This document shows, one piece after another, positions 16,581 to 24,965 of a stretch of 64,000 nt of DNA. Made by a program: the position numbers and the translations under genes. Position 1 is the first letter of the stretch. Each line of letters begins with the position of its first letter. Below the pieces are notes generated by a model, which searched no databases, had not been told where the DNA came from, and saw only the letters and a program-made list of their open reading frames with translations. The stretch comes from Streptomyces albireticuli (GTDB taxonomy: Bacteria > Actinomycetota > Actinomycetes > Streptomycetales > Streptomycetaceae): the NCBI RefSeq assembly GCF_002192455.1, contig NZ_CP021744.1, forward strand, positions 5,179,501-5,243,500, written 5' to 3'.

Positions 16581-18734
16581 ATGAGCAACCTCCCCGAGAC
16601 CGGGCGGGACTCCCGCGTCACCATCCGGCTCGTCGTCATCCAGATCCTGGTCTTCTCGCTCCTGCTCACCCTCGGCGGCCGCCTCTGGTACCTCCAGATC
16701 CGCAACGGCGACCAGTACACCGCCGAGGCCGCCGACAACCACATCCAGCAGGTCGTCGCCCCCGCCACCCGGGGCTCGATACTGGACGCCCGCGGCATCC
16801 CCCTCGCCGACAACGAGACCCGCCTCGTCGTCTCCGCCAGCCGCACCGACCTGATGAAGATGAAGGACCGCGGCAAGACCGTCCTCACCCGCCTCGCCGG
16901 TGTCCTCGGCCTCCCCGCCGACGAGGTCGCCGCCAAGGTCCGGCTGTGCGACGCCAAGACCCCCAAGCCCTGCTGGGCCGGCTCGCCCTACCAGCCCATC
17001 CCCATCACCGACGAGGCCACCACCCAGCAGGCCCTCCAGATCCGCGAGCGCGCCGAGGACTTCCCCGGCATCACCGCCGAACCCACCGCAGTACGCCGCT
17101 ACGCCGGCCCCGGCGGCTCCAACACCGCCCAGGTACTCGGCTACCTCTCACCCGTCTCCGACGACGAGATCATCAAGGCCAAGGCCGCCGGCCGCCCCCC
17201 GCTGCTCCGCTCCGACCAGGTCGGCCGCTCCGGCCTGGAGCGGCAGTACGACGCCGAGCTGCGCGGCAAGGCCGGCGTCACCCGCTACGAGGTCGACAAC
17301 CTCGGCCGCGTCATCGGCAAGGCCAAGAGCGACAAGGCCGTCCCCGGCGCCAACGTCATCACCAGCATCGACGCCCGCGTGCAGGCCATAGCGGAACGCG
17401 AGCTCGACCAGGCCATGAAGGACGCCCGCAAGGAGCTCGACCGGAACACCGGCGTCAACTACAAGGCCGACGCCGGCGCCGTCGTCGTGATGGAGTCCAG
17501 GACCGGCCGCGTCGTCGCCATGGCCTCCAACCCCACCTACGACCCCAACGCCTGGGTCGGCGGCATCAGCGCCAAGGACTACCAGCAGCTCACCGGCAAG
17601 GACTCCGACTACCCGCTGCTCAACCGCGCCATCCAGGGCCAGGCCGCCCCCGGCTCGGTCTTCAAGGTCATCTCCGCGACCGCCGCGGTCAACGCCGGCT
17701 ACTCCTTCACCGACAACTACAACTGCTCCAGCTCCTACAGCATCGGCAGCCAGGTCTTCAAGAACTTCGAGTCCAAGGGATACGGCCCCATCAACCTCGG
17801 CCGCGCCCTGGAGGTCTCCTGCGACACCGTCTTCTACGACCTGGCCTACCGCCAGTGGCAGAAGGACGGCGGGAACAACCCCAAGCACCCCAAGGACTGG
17901 TTCTACCGCACCGCCCACCAGTTCGGCCTCGGCAAGGAGACCGGCATCGACCTCCCCAACGAGGTCAAGGGCCGCGTCCCCGACCGCGAGTGGAAGAAGC
18001 GCTACTGGGAGGCCAACAAGGACACCTGGTGCAAGCAGAGCGGCAACGCCGAGGACTACGCCGCCAAGATCGCCAAGGAGAACTGCGAGTCCGGCATGCG
18101 CATGCGCGCCGGTGACTCCGTCAACTACTCCATCGGCCAGGGCGACACCCTCGTCACCCCCGTCCAGATGGCCACCATCTACGCCGGCATCAGCAACGGC
18201 GGCACCCTCTACAACCCCACCGTCGGCAAGGCCGTCGTCAGCCCCGACGGGAAGACCGTCCACGAGATCCGGCCCACCGCCCACGGCAGGCTCCCCTTCG
18301 ACACCCGCACCCGCAACCAGCTCGACGCCGCCCTGGCCGGCGTCGCCACCCAGGGCAGCGCCGCCTGGCGGTTCGAGGGCTGGCCGCAGAAGGAGATCCC
18401 GATGCACGCCAAGACCGGCACCGCCGAGGTCTACGGCAAGCAGACGACCTCCTGGTTCGCCACCTACACCCAGGACTACACGATCGTCATGACGATCTCC
18501 CAGGGCGGCACCGGCTCCGGCGCCTCCGGCCCGGCCGTACGCAAGATCTACAACGGCATCTACGGCGTCGACGACAAGGGCAAGATCGACCCGAAGAAGG
18601 CGCTCCTCCCGCACCCCCAGGAGAAGCTCCCCACCATCGAGAAGGACGGCACGATCGAGGCCCAGAAGATCGAGCCGCCCGCCCCCACCCCCAAGGAGAG
18701 CGACGCCGCCCGGAAGGAGGAGAAGGACGAATGA
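16581..18734 (+). CDS. mrdA: Penicillin-binding protein 2 (class B transpeptidase of the Mre complex)
   Basis: A 717-residue cell-wall transpeptidase with one N-terminal helix (about 14-35), a PBP-dimer domain (about 60-250), and a transpeptidase domain with SxxK as SVFK, the second motif as Ser-Cys-Asp (in EVSCDTVFY) in place of SxN, and KTG in HAKTGTAEV. A Lys/Glu/Pro-rich tail follows. The Asp in the second motif is noted as a departure from the usual SxN. GGGAGG precedes the ATG. Its last bases overlap the rodA start by ATGA. In S. coelicolor this PBP2 is a member of the spore wall synthesising complex. Confidence 0.94.
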   Translation: MSNLPETGRDSRVTIRLVVIQILVFSLLLTLGGRLWYLQIRNGDQYTAEAADNHIQQVVAPATRGSILDARGIPLADNETRLVVSASRTDLMKMKDRGKTVLTRLAGVLGLPADEVAAKVRLCDAKTPKPCWAGSPYQPIPITDEATTQQALQIRERAEDFPGITAEPTAVRRYAGPGGSNTAQVLGYLSPVSDDEIIKAKAAGRPPLLRSDQVGRSGLERQYDAELRGKAGVTRYEVDNLGRVIGKAKSDKAVPGANVITSIDARVQAIAERELDQAMKDARKELDRNTGVNYKADAGAVVVMESRTGRVVAMASNPTYDPNAWVGGISAKDYQQLTGKDSDYPLLNRAIQGQAAPGSVFKVISATAAVNAGYSFTDNYNCSSSYSIGSQVFKNFESKGYGPINLGRALEVSCDTVFYDLAYRQWQKDGGNNPKHPKDWFYRTAHQFGLGKETGIDLPNEVKGRVPDREWKKRYWEANKDTWCKQSGNAEDYAAKIAKENCESGMRMRAGDSVNYSIGQGDTLVTPVQMATIYAGISNGGTLYNPTVGKAVVSPDGKTVHEIRPTAHGRLPFDTRTRNQLDAALAGVATQGSAAWRFEGWPQKEIPMHAKTGTAEVYGKQTTSWFATYTQDYTIVMTISQGGTGSGASGPAVRKIYNGIYGVDDKGKIDPKKALLPHPQEKLPTIEKDGTIEAQKIEPPAPTPKESDAARKEEKDE

Positions 18735-19930
18735 GCGCCACCGACGGCTACAACGTCCGCCGCTACACCCCCGAGCGCTCCACCTGGGGCCGGCTCACCG
18801 CCCGCGACTCCGTCGTCCGCCGCCTCGACTGGGTCATGCTCTTCGCCGCCCTCGCCCTCTCCGGCATCGGCACCCTGCTCGTCTACTCCGCCACCCGCAA
18901 CCGCACCGAGCTCAACCAGGGCGACCCGTACTACTTCCTGCTCCGCAACATCCTCAACACCGGCATCGGACTCGGCCTCGCCATCGCCGCCGTCTGGGTC
19001 GGCCACCGCGCCCTGCGCGGCGGCGTCCCCATCCTCTACGCGATCTCCGTGCTGCTCACCGCCGCCGTGCTCACCCCGCTCGGCGCGACCATCAACGGCG
19101 CCCGCTCCTGGATCCAGCTCGGCGCCGGCTTCTCCATCCAGCCCTCCGAGTTCACCAAGATCACCATCACCCTGGGGATGGCGATGCTGCTGGCCGCGAA
19201 GGTCGACGCCGGCGACCGGCAGCACCCCGACCACCGCACCGTCATGGAGGCACTCGGCCTCGCCGCCCTCCCGATCGTCATCATCCTGCTGATGCCCGAC
19301 CTCGGCTCCGTCATGGTGCTGGTCGTCATCGTCCTCGCCGTGCTGCTCGCCTCCGGCGCCTCCCACCGCTGGATCGCCGGCCTGCTCGGCGCCGGCGTCC
19401 TCGGCTGCGTCCTCATCTGGCAGCTCGGCGTCCTCGACGAATACCAGATCAACCGCTTCGCCGCCTTCGCCAACCCCGCCCTCGACCCCTCCGGCGTCGG
19501 CTACAACACCAACCAGGCCCGCATCGCCATCGGCTCCGGCGGCCTCACCGGCTCCGGCCTCTTCCACGGCAGCCAGACCACCGGCCAGTTCGTCCCCGAG
19601 CAGCAGACCGACTTCATCTTCACCGTCGCCGGCGAGGAGCTCGGCTTCGTCGGCGCCGGCGCGATCGTCTTCCTCGTCGGCGTGGTGCTGTGGCGCGCCT
19701 GCCGGATCGCCCGCGAGACCACCGAGCTCTACGGCACGGTCGTCGCCGCCGGGATCATCGCCTGGTTCGCCTTCCAGTCCTTCGAGAACATCGGCATGAC
19801 CCTCGGCATCATGCCCGTCACCGGACTGCCCCTGCCCTTCGTCTCCTACGGCGGCTCCTCCATGTTCGCCGCCTGGATCGCGATCGGGCTGCTCCAGTCG
19901 ATCAAGGTGCAGCGACCGGTCTCCGCCTGA
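18731..19930 (+). CDS. rodA: SEDS-family peptidoglycan glycosyltransferase RodA (Sfr)
   Basis: A 399-residue polytopic membrane protein of the SEDS family, the glycan-chain polymerase that pairs with the PBP2 encoded just before it. About ten helices are visible. Family signatures include GARSWIQLG, IQPSEFTKI, the conserved Asp in PDLGSVMV, QTDFIFTVAGEELGF and GLPLPFVSYGGSS near the end. The first 30 residues are polar and cytoplasmic. Translation is coupled to pbp2 by ATGA overlap. It is the last gene of the mre operon; a separate leaderless-type promoter follows. Confidence 0.95.
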   Translation: MSATDGYNVRRYTPERSTWGRLTARDSVVRRLDWVMLFAALALSGIGTLLVYSATRNRTELNQGDPYYFLLRNILNTGIGLGLAIAAVWVGHRALRGGVPILYAISVLLTAAVLTPLGATINGARSWIQLGAGFSIQPSEFTKITITLGMAMLLAAKVDAGDRQHPDHRTVMEALGLAALPIVIILLMPDLGSVMVLVVIVLAVLLASGASHRWIAGLLGAGVLGCVLIWQLGVLDEYQINRFAAFANPALDPSGVGYNTNQARIAIGSGGLTGSGLFHGSQTTGQFVPEQQTDFIFTVAGEELGFVGAGAIVFLVGVVLWRACRIARETTELYGTVVAAGIIAWFAFQSFENIGMTLGIMPVTGLPLPFVSYGGSSMFAAWIAIGLLQSIKVQRPVSA

Positions 19931-19974
19931 CGCACCTGTCCGTCCGGGGACTGCCGCGAAAGCCCTCCGGGCAC

Positions 19975-19980
19975 TAGATT
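19975..19980 (+). promoter_or_regulatory. Putative -10 box of the CYTH-CHAD gene (leaderless)
   Basis: TAGATT is followed by seven bases and the ATG at 19988, with no ribosome binding site. It starts a new transcription unit after rodA. Confidence 0.55.
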
Positions 19981-19987
19981 CGAGCAC

Positions 19988-21652
19988 ATGGCGGACACCG
20001 TGCGAGAGATCGAGCGGAAGTACGAAACCGGTGACGAAAACGGCGCCGGCCCGGCCCTGCCGCCCGACCTCGGCGGGGTCCCGGGCGTCGCGGCCGTCAC
20101 CGACCGGGGGACGGCCGAGCTCGACGCCGTCTACTACGACACGACCGACCGCCGCCTGGCCGCGGCGGGCATCACCCTGCGCCGCCGCACCGGCGGCCAG
20201 GACGCCGGCTGGCACCTCAAACTCCCCGTGGCCCCCGGGGTGCGCGACGAGATCCGCGCCCCGCTGTCCCCGGACGTCCCGCGCGCCCTCACCGACCTCG
20301 TGCGCTCCCGGATCCGGCACAGCGGACTCCAGCCGCTCGTCCGCATCCGCTCCCGCCGCGACGTCCGACACCTCCTCGACGCCGACGGCACCCTCCTCGC
20401 CGAGGCCAGCGCCGACACCGTCACCGCGGACCTCCTCACGCCCGGCGGCCGCACGGCCCACTGGACCGAGTACGAGATCGAGCTCGCCCCCGACGGCGAC
20501 CCCGGCTTCCTCGACACCGTCGAACCCCACCTCCGCGAGGCCGGCCTGCGCCCCTCCGACGCACCCTCCAAGCTCGCCCGCGCGCTCGCCGAGACCCGGC
20601 CGGCGCCGAAGAGCGGGAGGAAGCCGCCGGAGAACGGGACGAAGCCGCTCAGGAACGGGAGGAAGCCGCTCAAGGACGAGGGGAAGCTGTCGAAGGGCGA
20701 GAGGAAGCCGGCCAAGGACGGGAAGAAGCCGTCCAAGAAGGAGCGGACCCGTAAGAGCGACACCCCCCGCACCGCCGGCGACCACGTCCTCGCCTACCTC
20801 CGCGAGCAGGTCGAGGCCGTCGTGGCCCTCGACCCCGCCGTCCGCCGCGACGCCGAGGACTCCGTCCACCAGATGCGCGTCGCCACCCGCCGCCTGCGCA
20901 GCGCCTTCCGCACCTACGGCAAGGTCCTCGACCGGCGGGCCACCGACCCCGTCGCCGACGAGCTCAAATGGCTCGCCGCCGAGCTGGGCGTCGACCGCGA
21001 CCGCGAGGTCCTCGCCGAACGCCTCCGCGAGCGGCTGGCCGAACTGGACACGGCACTCGTCCTCGGCCCCGTGCGCGCCCGGCTGCGCATCTGGGCCGCG
21101 GGCCGCCGCAAGGGCTCCCGCAAGCGCCTCGCCACCGTCCTCGACGGCGACCGCTACCTCGCCCTCCTCGACACCCTCGACGCCCTCCTCGACGACCCGC
21201 CCCTGCGCCCGGCCGCCGCCCGCCCGGCCGGAACCGTGCTGGCCAAGGCCGTCCTGCGCGACTACGGACGGCTCGCCGCCCGCGTCGAACACGCCCTCGC
21301 CACCGAACCCGGCCCGGACCGCGACACCGTCCTCCACGACGCCCGCAAGGCCGCCAAGCGCGCCCGCTACGCCGCGGAGGCGGCGACCCCCGCCCTCGGC
21401 AAGCCCGCCAAGCGCTTCGCCACCCGCATGAAGTCCGTCCAGACCCTGCTGGGCGATCACCAGGACAGCGTCATGGCGCGCGGCGCCCTCCGCGAGATCG
21501 CCGGCCGCGCCCACACGGCGGGGGAGAGCACCTTCACCCTCGGCCTGCTGCACGGGCACGAGGAGCGGCTGTCCGCCGCGTACGAGGCGAAGCTGCCGAA
21601 GCTGTGGCGCAAGGCGTCCCGGAAGCGGTACCGGGAGGCGCTGGGGGCGTGA
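19988..21652 (+). CDS. CYTH and CHAD domain protein
   Basis: A 554-residue cytoplasmic protein. The CYTH domain (about 5-205) opens with the ExExK motif as EIERK, whose acidic and basic residues line a triphosphate tunnel. The CHAD domain (about 260-550) carries conserved His/Arg/Lys helices, such as VHQMRVATRRLRS and HDARKAAKRARY. CYTH proteins bind or hydrolyse organic or inorganic triphosphates, and CHAD domains bind polyphosphate, so a role in polyphosphate or triphosphate handling is likely; the substrate is not known. A very basic linker (about 205-255) contains repeated GRKP/GKKP steps. It is likely transcribed on its own from the TAGATT box. Confidence 0.88.
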   Translation: MADTVREIERKYETGDENGAGPALPPDLGGVPGVAAVTDRGTAELDAVYYDTTDRRLAAAGITLRRRTGGQDAGWHLKLPVAPGVRDEIRAPLSPDVPRALTDLVRSRIRHSGLQPLVRIRSRRDVRHLLDADGTLLAEASADTVTADLLTPGGRTAHWTEYEIELAPDGDPGFLDTVEPHLREAGLRPSDAPSKLARALAETRPAPKSGRKPPENGTKPLRNGRKPLKDEGKLSKGERKPAKDGKKPSKKERTRKSDTPRTAGDHVLAYLREQVEAVVALDPAVRRDAEDSVHQMRVATRRLRSAFRTYGKVLDRRATDPVADELKWLAAELGVDRDREVLAERLRERLAELDTALVLGPVRARLRIWAAGRRKGSRKRLATVLDGDRYLALLDTLDALLDDPPLRPAAARPAGTVLAKAVLRDYGRLAARVEHALATEPGPDRDTVLHDARKAAKRARYAAEAATPALGKPAKRFATRMKSVQTLLGDHQDSVMARGALREIAGRAHTAGESTFTLGLLHGHEERLSAAYEAKLPKLWRKASRKRYREALGA

Positions 21653-21788
21653 CGGGCCGGATCGCCCGGTCGTTGCACACCGCGCACGGCCCACCGGCGG
21701 TGCCGCGGCGGCCGGGATCGCCGGGAGAGGAGTGACGCCCGCCGGGTTACGCTTGAGAGTCGCCCCCTGCCAGCTCCCGAAGGTCGAG

Positions 21789-23711
21789 ATGTCTGTCGAG
21801 TCCGTCTTCCCACAGCTCGAAGCGCTGCTCCCGCATGTGCAGAAGCCGATCCAGTACGTCGGCGGAGAGCTCAACTCCACGGTCAAGCCCTGGGAGTCCT
21901 GTGACGTCCGCTGGTGCTTGATGTACCCCGACGCCTACGAGGTCGGGCTGCCCAACCAGGGCGTCATGATCCTTTACGAGGTGCTCAACGAGCGCGAGGG
22001 CGTCCTCGCCGAGCGCACGTACAGCGTCTGGCCGGACCTCGAGGCGCTGATGCGCGAGCACAAGGTTCCGCAGTTCACCGTCGACGCGCACCGGCCCGTC
22101 AAGGCCTTCGACGTCTTCGGCCTGAGCTTCTCCACCGAGCTCGGCTACACCAACATGCTCACCGCCCTGGACCTCGCGGGCATCCCGCTGGAGTCCAAGG
22201 ACCGCACGATCGATGACCCGATCGTCCTCGCGGGCGGCCACGCGGCGTTCAACCCCGAGCCCATCGCGGACTTCATCGACTGCGCCGTGATCGGCGACGG
22301 CGAGCAGGCCGTCCTGGAGATCACCGACATCATCCGGGCCTGGAAGGCCGAGGGCCGCCCCGGTGGCCGCGAGGAGCTGCTGCTCCGCCTGTCCAAGACG
22401 GGCGGCGTGTACGTCCCGGGCTTCTACGACGTGGAGTACCTGGAGGACGGCCGGATCGCCCGTGTCGTGCCCAACCGCTCCGGCGTGCCGTGGCGCGTGT
22501 CCAAGCACACCGTCATGGACCTCGACGAGTGGCCCTACCCCAAGCAGCCGCTCGTCCCGCTCGCCGAGACCGTCCACGAGCGGATGTCCGTCGAGATCTT
22601 CCGCGGCTGCACCCGCGGCTGCCGTTTCTGCCAGGCCGGCATGATCACGCGCCCCGTGCGGGAGCGAAGCATCACCGGCATCGGCGAGATGGTGGAGAAG
22701 GGACTCAAGGCGACCGGCTTCGAGGAGGTCGGCCTGCTGTCGCTGTCCTCGGCCGACCACACCGAGATCGGTGACATCGCCAAGGGCCTGGCCGACCGGT
22801 ACACCGAGGACAAGATCGGCCTTTCCCTGCCGTCGACCCGCGTGGACGCCTTCAACGTCGACCTCGCGAACGAGCTGACGCGCAACGGCCGCCGGTCCGG
22901 CCTCACCTTCGCCCCCGAGGGCGGCTCCGAGCGCATGCGCAAGGTCATCAACAAGATGGTCTCGGAGGAGGACCTGATCCGCACGGTCTCCACCGCGTAC
23001 GGCAACGGCTGGCGCCAGGTGAAGCTGTACTTCATGTGCGGCCTGCCGACCGAGACCGACGAGGACGTCCTCCAGATCGGCGACATGGCGGTCAACGTCA
23101 TCGCCGAGGGCCGCAAGGTCTCCGGCCAGAACGACATCCGCTGCACGGTCTCCATCGGCGGCTTCGTGCCCAAGCCGCACACCCCCTTCCAGTGGGCGCC
23201 GCAGCTCTCCGCCGAGGAGACCGACGCCCGCCTGGAGAAGCTGCGCGACAAGATCCGCGGCGACAAGAAGTACGGCCGCTCGATCGGCTTCCGCTACCAC
23301 GACGGCAAGCCCGGCATCATCGAGGGCCTGCTCTCGCGCGGTGACCGCCGCGTCGGCGCCGTGATCCGCGAGGTCTACGCGTCGGGTGGCCGCTTCGACG
23401 GCTGGCGCGAGCACTTCAGCTACGACCTGTGGATGAAGTGCGCCGAGCGCACGCTGCCCGAGCAGGGCGTCGACGTCGCCTGGTACACCACGCGCGAGCG
23501 CACCTACGAAGAGGTCCTGCCCTGGGACCACCTGGACTCCGGTCTCGACAAGGACTGGCTCTGGGAGGACTGGCAGGACGCCCTCGACGAGACCGAGGTC
23601 GAGGACTGCCGCTGGACGCCGTGCTTCGACTGCGGAGTCTGCCCGCAGATGGACACGAGCATCCAGATCGGCCCCACGGGCAAGAAGCTGCTGCCGCTCA
23701 CGGTGAAATAA
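21789..23711 (+). CDS. B12-binding-type radical SAM protein (TIGR03960 family)
   Basis: A 640-residue iron-sulfur protein. The N-terminal part resembles a cobalamin-binding fold. The radical SAM domain carries Cys at residues 274, 278 and 281 (FRGCTRGCRFCQAG), the CxxxCxxC ligands of the SAM-binding [4Fe-4S] cluster. A Cys-rich end (CRWTPCFDCGVCPQ) could bind a second cluster. The substrate is unknown. Its constant partner, the DUF2344 protein, is encoded next, upstream of RNase E/G and L21/L27, which hints at an RNA or ribosome-linked modification. I prefer the ATG at 21789 (MSVESVFPQLE), preceded by GAAGGTCGAG, over an in-frame upstream GTG. Confidence 0.9.
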   Translation: MSVESVFPQLEALLPHVQKPIQYVGGELNSTVKPWESCDVRWCLMYPDAYEVGLPNQGVMILYEVLNEREGVLAERTYSVWPDLEALMREHKVPQFTVDAHRPVKAFDVFGLSFSTELGYTNMLTALDLAGIPLESKDRTIDDPIVLAGGHAAFNPEPIADFIDCAVIGDGEQAVLEITDIIRAWKAEGRPGGREELLLRLSKTGGVYVPGFYDVEYLEDGRIARVVPNRSGVPWRVSKHTVMDLDEWPYPKQPLVPLAETVHERMSVEIFRGCTRGCRFCQAGMITRPVRERSITGIGEMVEKGLKATGFEEVGLLSLSSADHTEIGDIAKGLADRYTEDKIGLSLPSTRVDAFNVDLANELTRNGRRSGLTFAPEGGSERMRKVINKMVSEEDLIRTVSTAYGNGWRQVKLYFMCGLPTETDEDVLQIGDMAVNVIAEGRKVSGQNDIRCTVSIGGFVPKPHTPFQWAPQLSAEETDARLEKLRDKIRGDKKYGRSIGFRYHDGKPGIIEGLLSRGDRRVGAVIREVYASGGRFDGWREHFSYDLWMKCAERTLPEQGVDVAWYTTRERTYEEVLPWDHLDSGLDKDWLWEDWQDALDETEVEDCRWTPCFDCGVCPQMDTSIQIGPTGKKLLPLTVK

Positions 23712-23738
23712 CCTAGGGTGGCGATGCGCTGACCGCGA

Positions 23739-23767
23739 GACTTCCCCGCGAGCGCGGGGGTGAGCCG
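23739..23767. repeat. Solitary type I-E CRISPR-like repeat unit
   Basis: This 29-nt segment has the build of a type I-E CRISPR repeat: a short lead, CCCCGC, a GAGC loop, GCGGGG, then GTGAGCCG. Only one copy is present and no cas gene is nearby, so it is not an array. It may be an orphan repeat or a chance hairpin. Confidence 0.3.
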
Positions 23768-23807
23768 CTGCTGCCACTGTCCGTGGTCAAGTAGTTCCAC
23801 CGTGCCG

Positions 23808-23836
23808 AAGCCCCGCCGCACTCCGGCGGGGCTTTC
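23808..23836 (+). terminator. Hairpin terminator after the radical SAM gene
   Basis: AAGCCCCGCCG pairs with CGGCGGGGCTT across a five-base loop, ending in TTTC. Confidence 0.7.
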
Positions 23837-23916
23837 GCGCGCCCTCCGGGACGTACCCCTCCGCCGGACACGTACTCTAGGTAGCAGTACGACCGCACTC
23901 ACGAAGGACAAGAACA

Positions 23917-24744
23917 CTGGGTAAGCGCCAGCCCGAAGGTCCGCCGCCCGCACCCGTGGTGCAGCGCATCCGCCTGCGCTACACCAAGCGCGGCCGCCTC
24001 CGGTTCACCAGCCACCGCGATTTCCAGCGCGCCTTCGAGCGGGCCCTGCGCCGCGCCGAGGTGCCCATGGCGTACTCGGCCGGCTTCACCCCGCACCCCA
24101 AGGTGTCGTACGCCAATGCCGCACCCACCGGCACGGGCAGTGAGGCCGAGTTCCTGGAGATCCAGCTCGCCGAGGTCCGCGACCCGCAGGAGCTGCGCAA
24201 GCTGCTCGACGAGTCGCTGCCCGACGGACTCGACATCACGGACGCGGTGGAGGCCCACACCTCCTCCTTCGCCGACCGGCTCCAGGCCTCCCTCTGGGAG
24301 ATGCGGCTGGACGGCGTCGAGGTGGCGGACGCCGAGCGCGCCGTCGCGGCGTTCCTCGCCGCGGAGACCGTGGAGGTGCAGCGCCGGACGAAAAACGGGT
24401 TGCGCACCTTCGACGCGCGTGCGGCGGTGGCCCGACTCGAGGCGCTCGACGGTCCGGCCGATAGGCCCGGCGTCGGTGCCTGTGCGATACTGCGGCTGGT
24501 TGTTCGGCACTTGACACCTGCCGTTCGACCCGACGACGTCCTGTCCGGTCTCCGCGCCACGGCCGACCTGGCGCCGCCGGTCCCCGCTGCGGTGACCAGG
24601 CTGGCGCAGGGGCTGCTCGATGAGGAGTCCGGCACGGTGACCGACCCGCTCGCGCCCGACCGCGACGCTTCCCCGGCCGCAACAACCACCACGGCCGCCG
24701 GACCGAGCGCCGGTGCCGCGCAGGTGCCGGAAGGTCCCGCGTAA
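23917..24744 (+). CDS. DUF2344 / TIGR03936 radical SAM-associated protein
   Basis: A 275-residue protein of the family that accompanies TIGR03960 radical SAM enzymes and is fused to them in some bacteria. The core begins VQRIRLRYTKRGRLRF, followed by the conserved SHRDFQRAFERA and AYSAGFTPHPKVSYA motifs, and ends in a disordered Ala/Thr-rich tail. The start needs comment: GAAGGA is spaced eight bases before a CTG at 23917, giving MGKRQPEGPPP, whereas the in-frame GTG codons at 23956 and 23959 have no ribosome binding site. I therefore call the CTG. A TACTCT box lies about 40 bp upstream. Function is unknown; it presumably assists the radical SAM enzyme. Confidence 0.85.
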   Translation: MGKRQPEGPPPAPVVQRIRLRYTKRGRLRFTSHRDFQRAFERALRRAEVPMAYSAGFTPHPKVSYANAAPTGTGSEAEFLEIQLAEVRDPQELRKLLDESLPDGLDITDAVEAHTSSFADRLQASLWEMRLDGVEVADAERAVAAFLAAETVEVQRRTKNGLRTFDARAAVARLEALDGPADRPGVGACAILRLVVRHLTPAVRPDDVLSGLRATADLAPPVPAAVTRLAQGLLDEESGTVTDPLAPDRDASPAATTTTAAGPSAGAAQVPEGPA

Positions 24745-24965
24745 GGACGGCCGTCGCCGCGCCGCCGCGCCGCCAGGGAGCCACCCAGGTCCGGCAGGCG
24801 CATTGACCAGGAGACTTTCGCCGGTGCCCACCACTTCGGCCCCGGCGAGCGAGACGACAGCTCCCGTGCGGCGCCCACGCCCCGGACGGCGGTATCCGCG
24901 CATCGCGCGGTGCCGCGGCCGGATCAAGGCCCGGCGCCCGGGAGCGTGACGGGAGAACCGCCCGC
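24745..24965. other. Leader region of the RNase E/G gene
   Basis: A 221 bp gap before the RNase E/G start. No gene is seen. Enterobacterial rne mRNAs carry a feedback-regulated leader, so a structured 5' UTR here is conceivable, but no conserved element can be recognised by eye. Confidence 0.35.

Noticed and set aside
18560..21886. A 1108-codon minus-strand frame spanning rodA and the CYTH-CHAD gene
   Set aside because: It crosses three genuine plus-strand genes and has shadow-type composition.
23739..23836. CRISPR array
   Set aside because: Only one repeat-like unit exists; no second copy at spacer distance and no cas genes.
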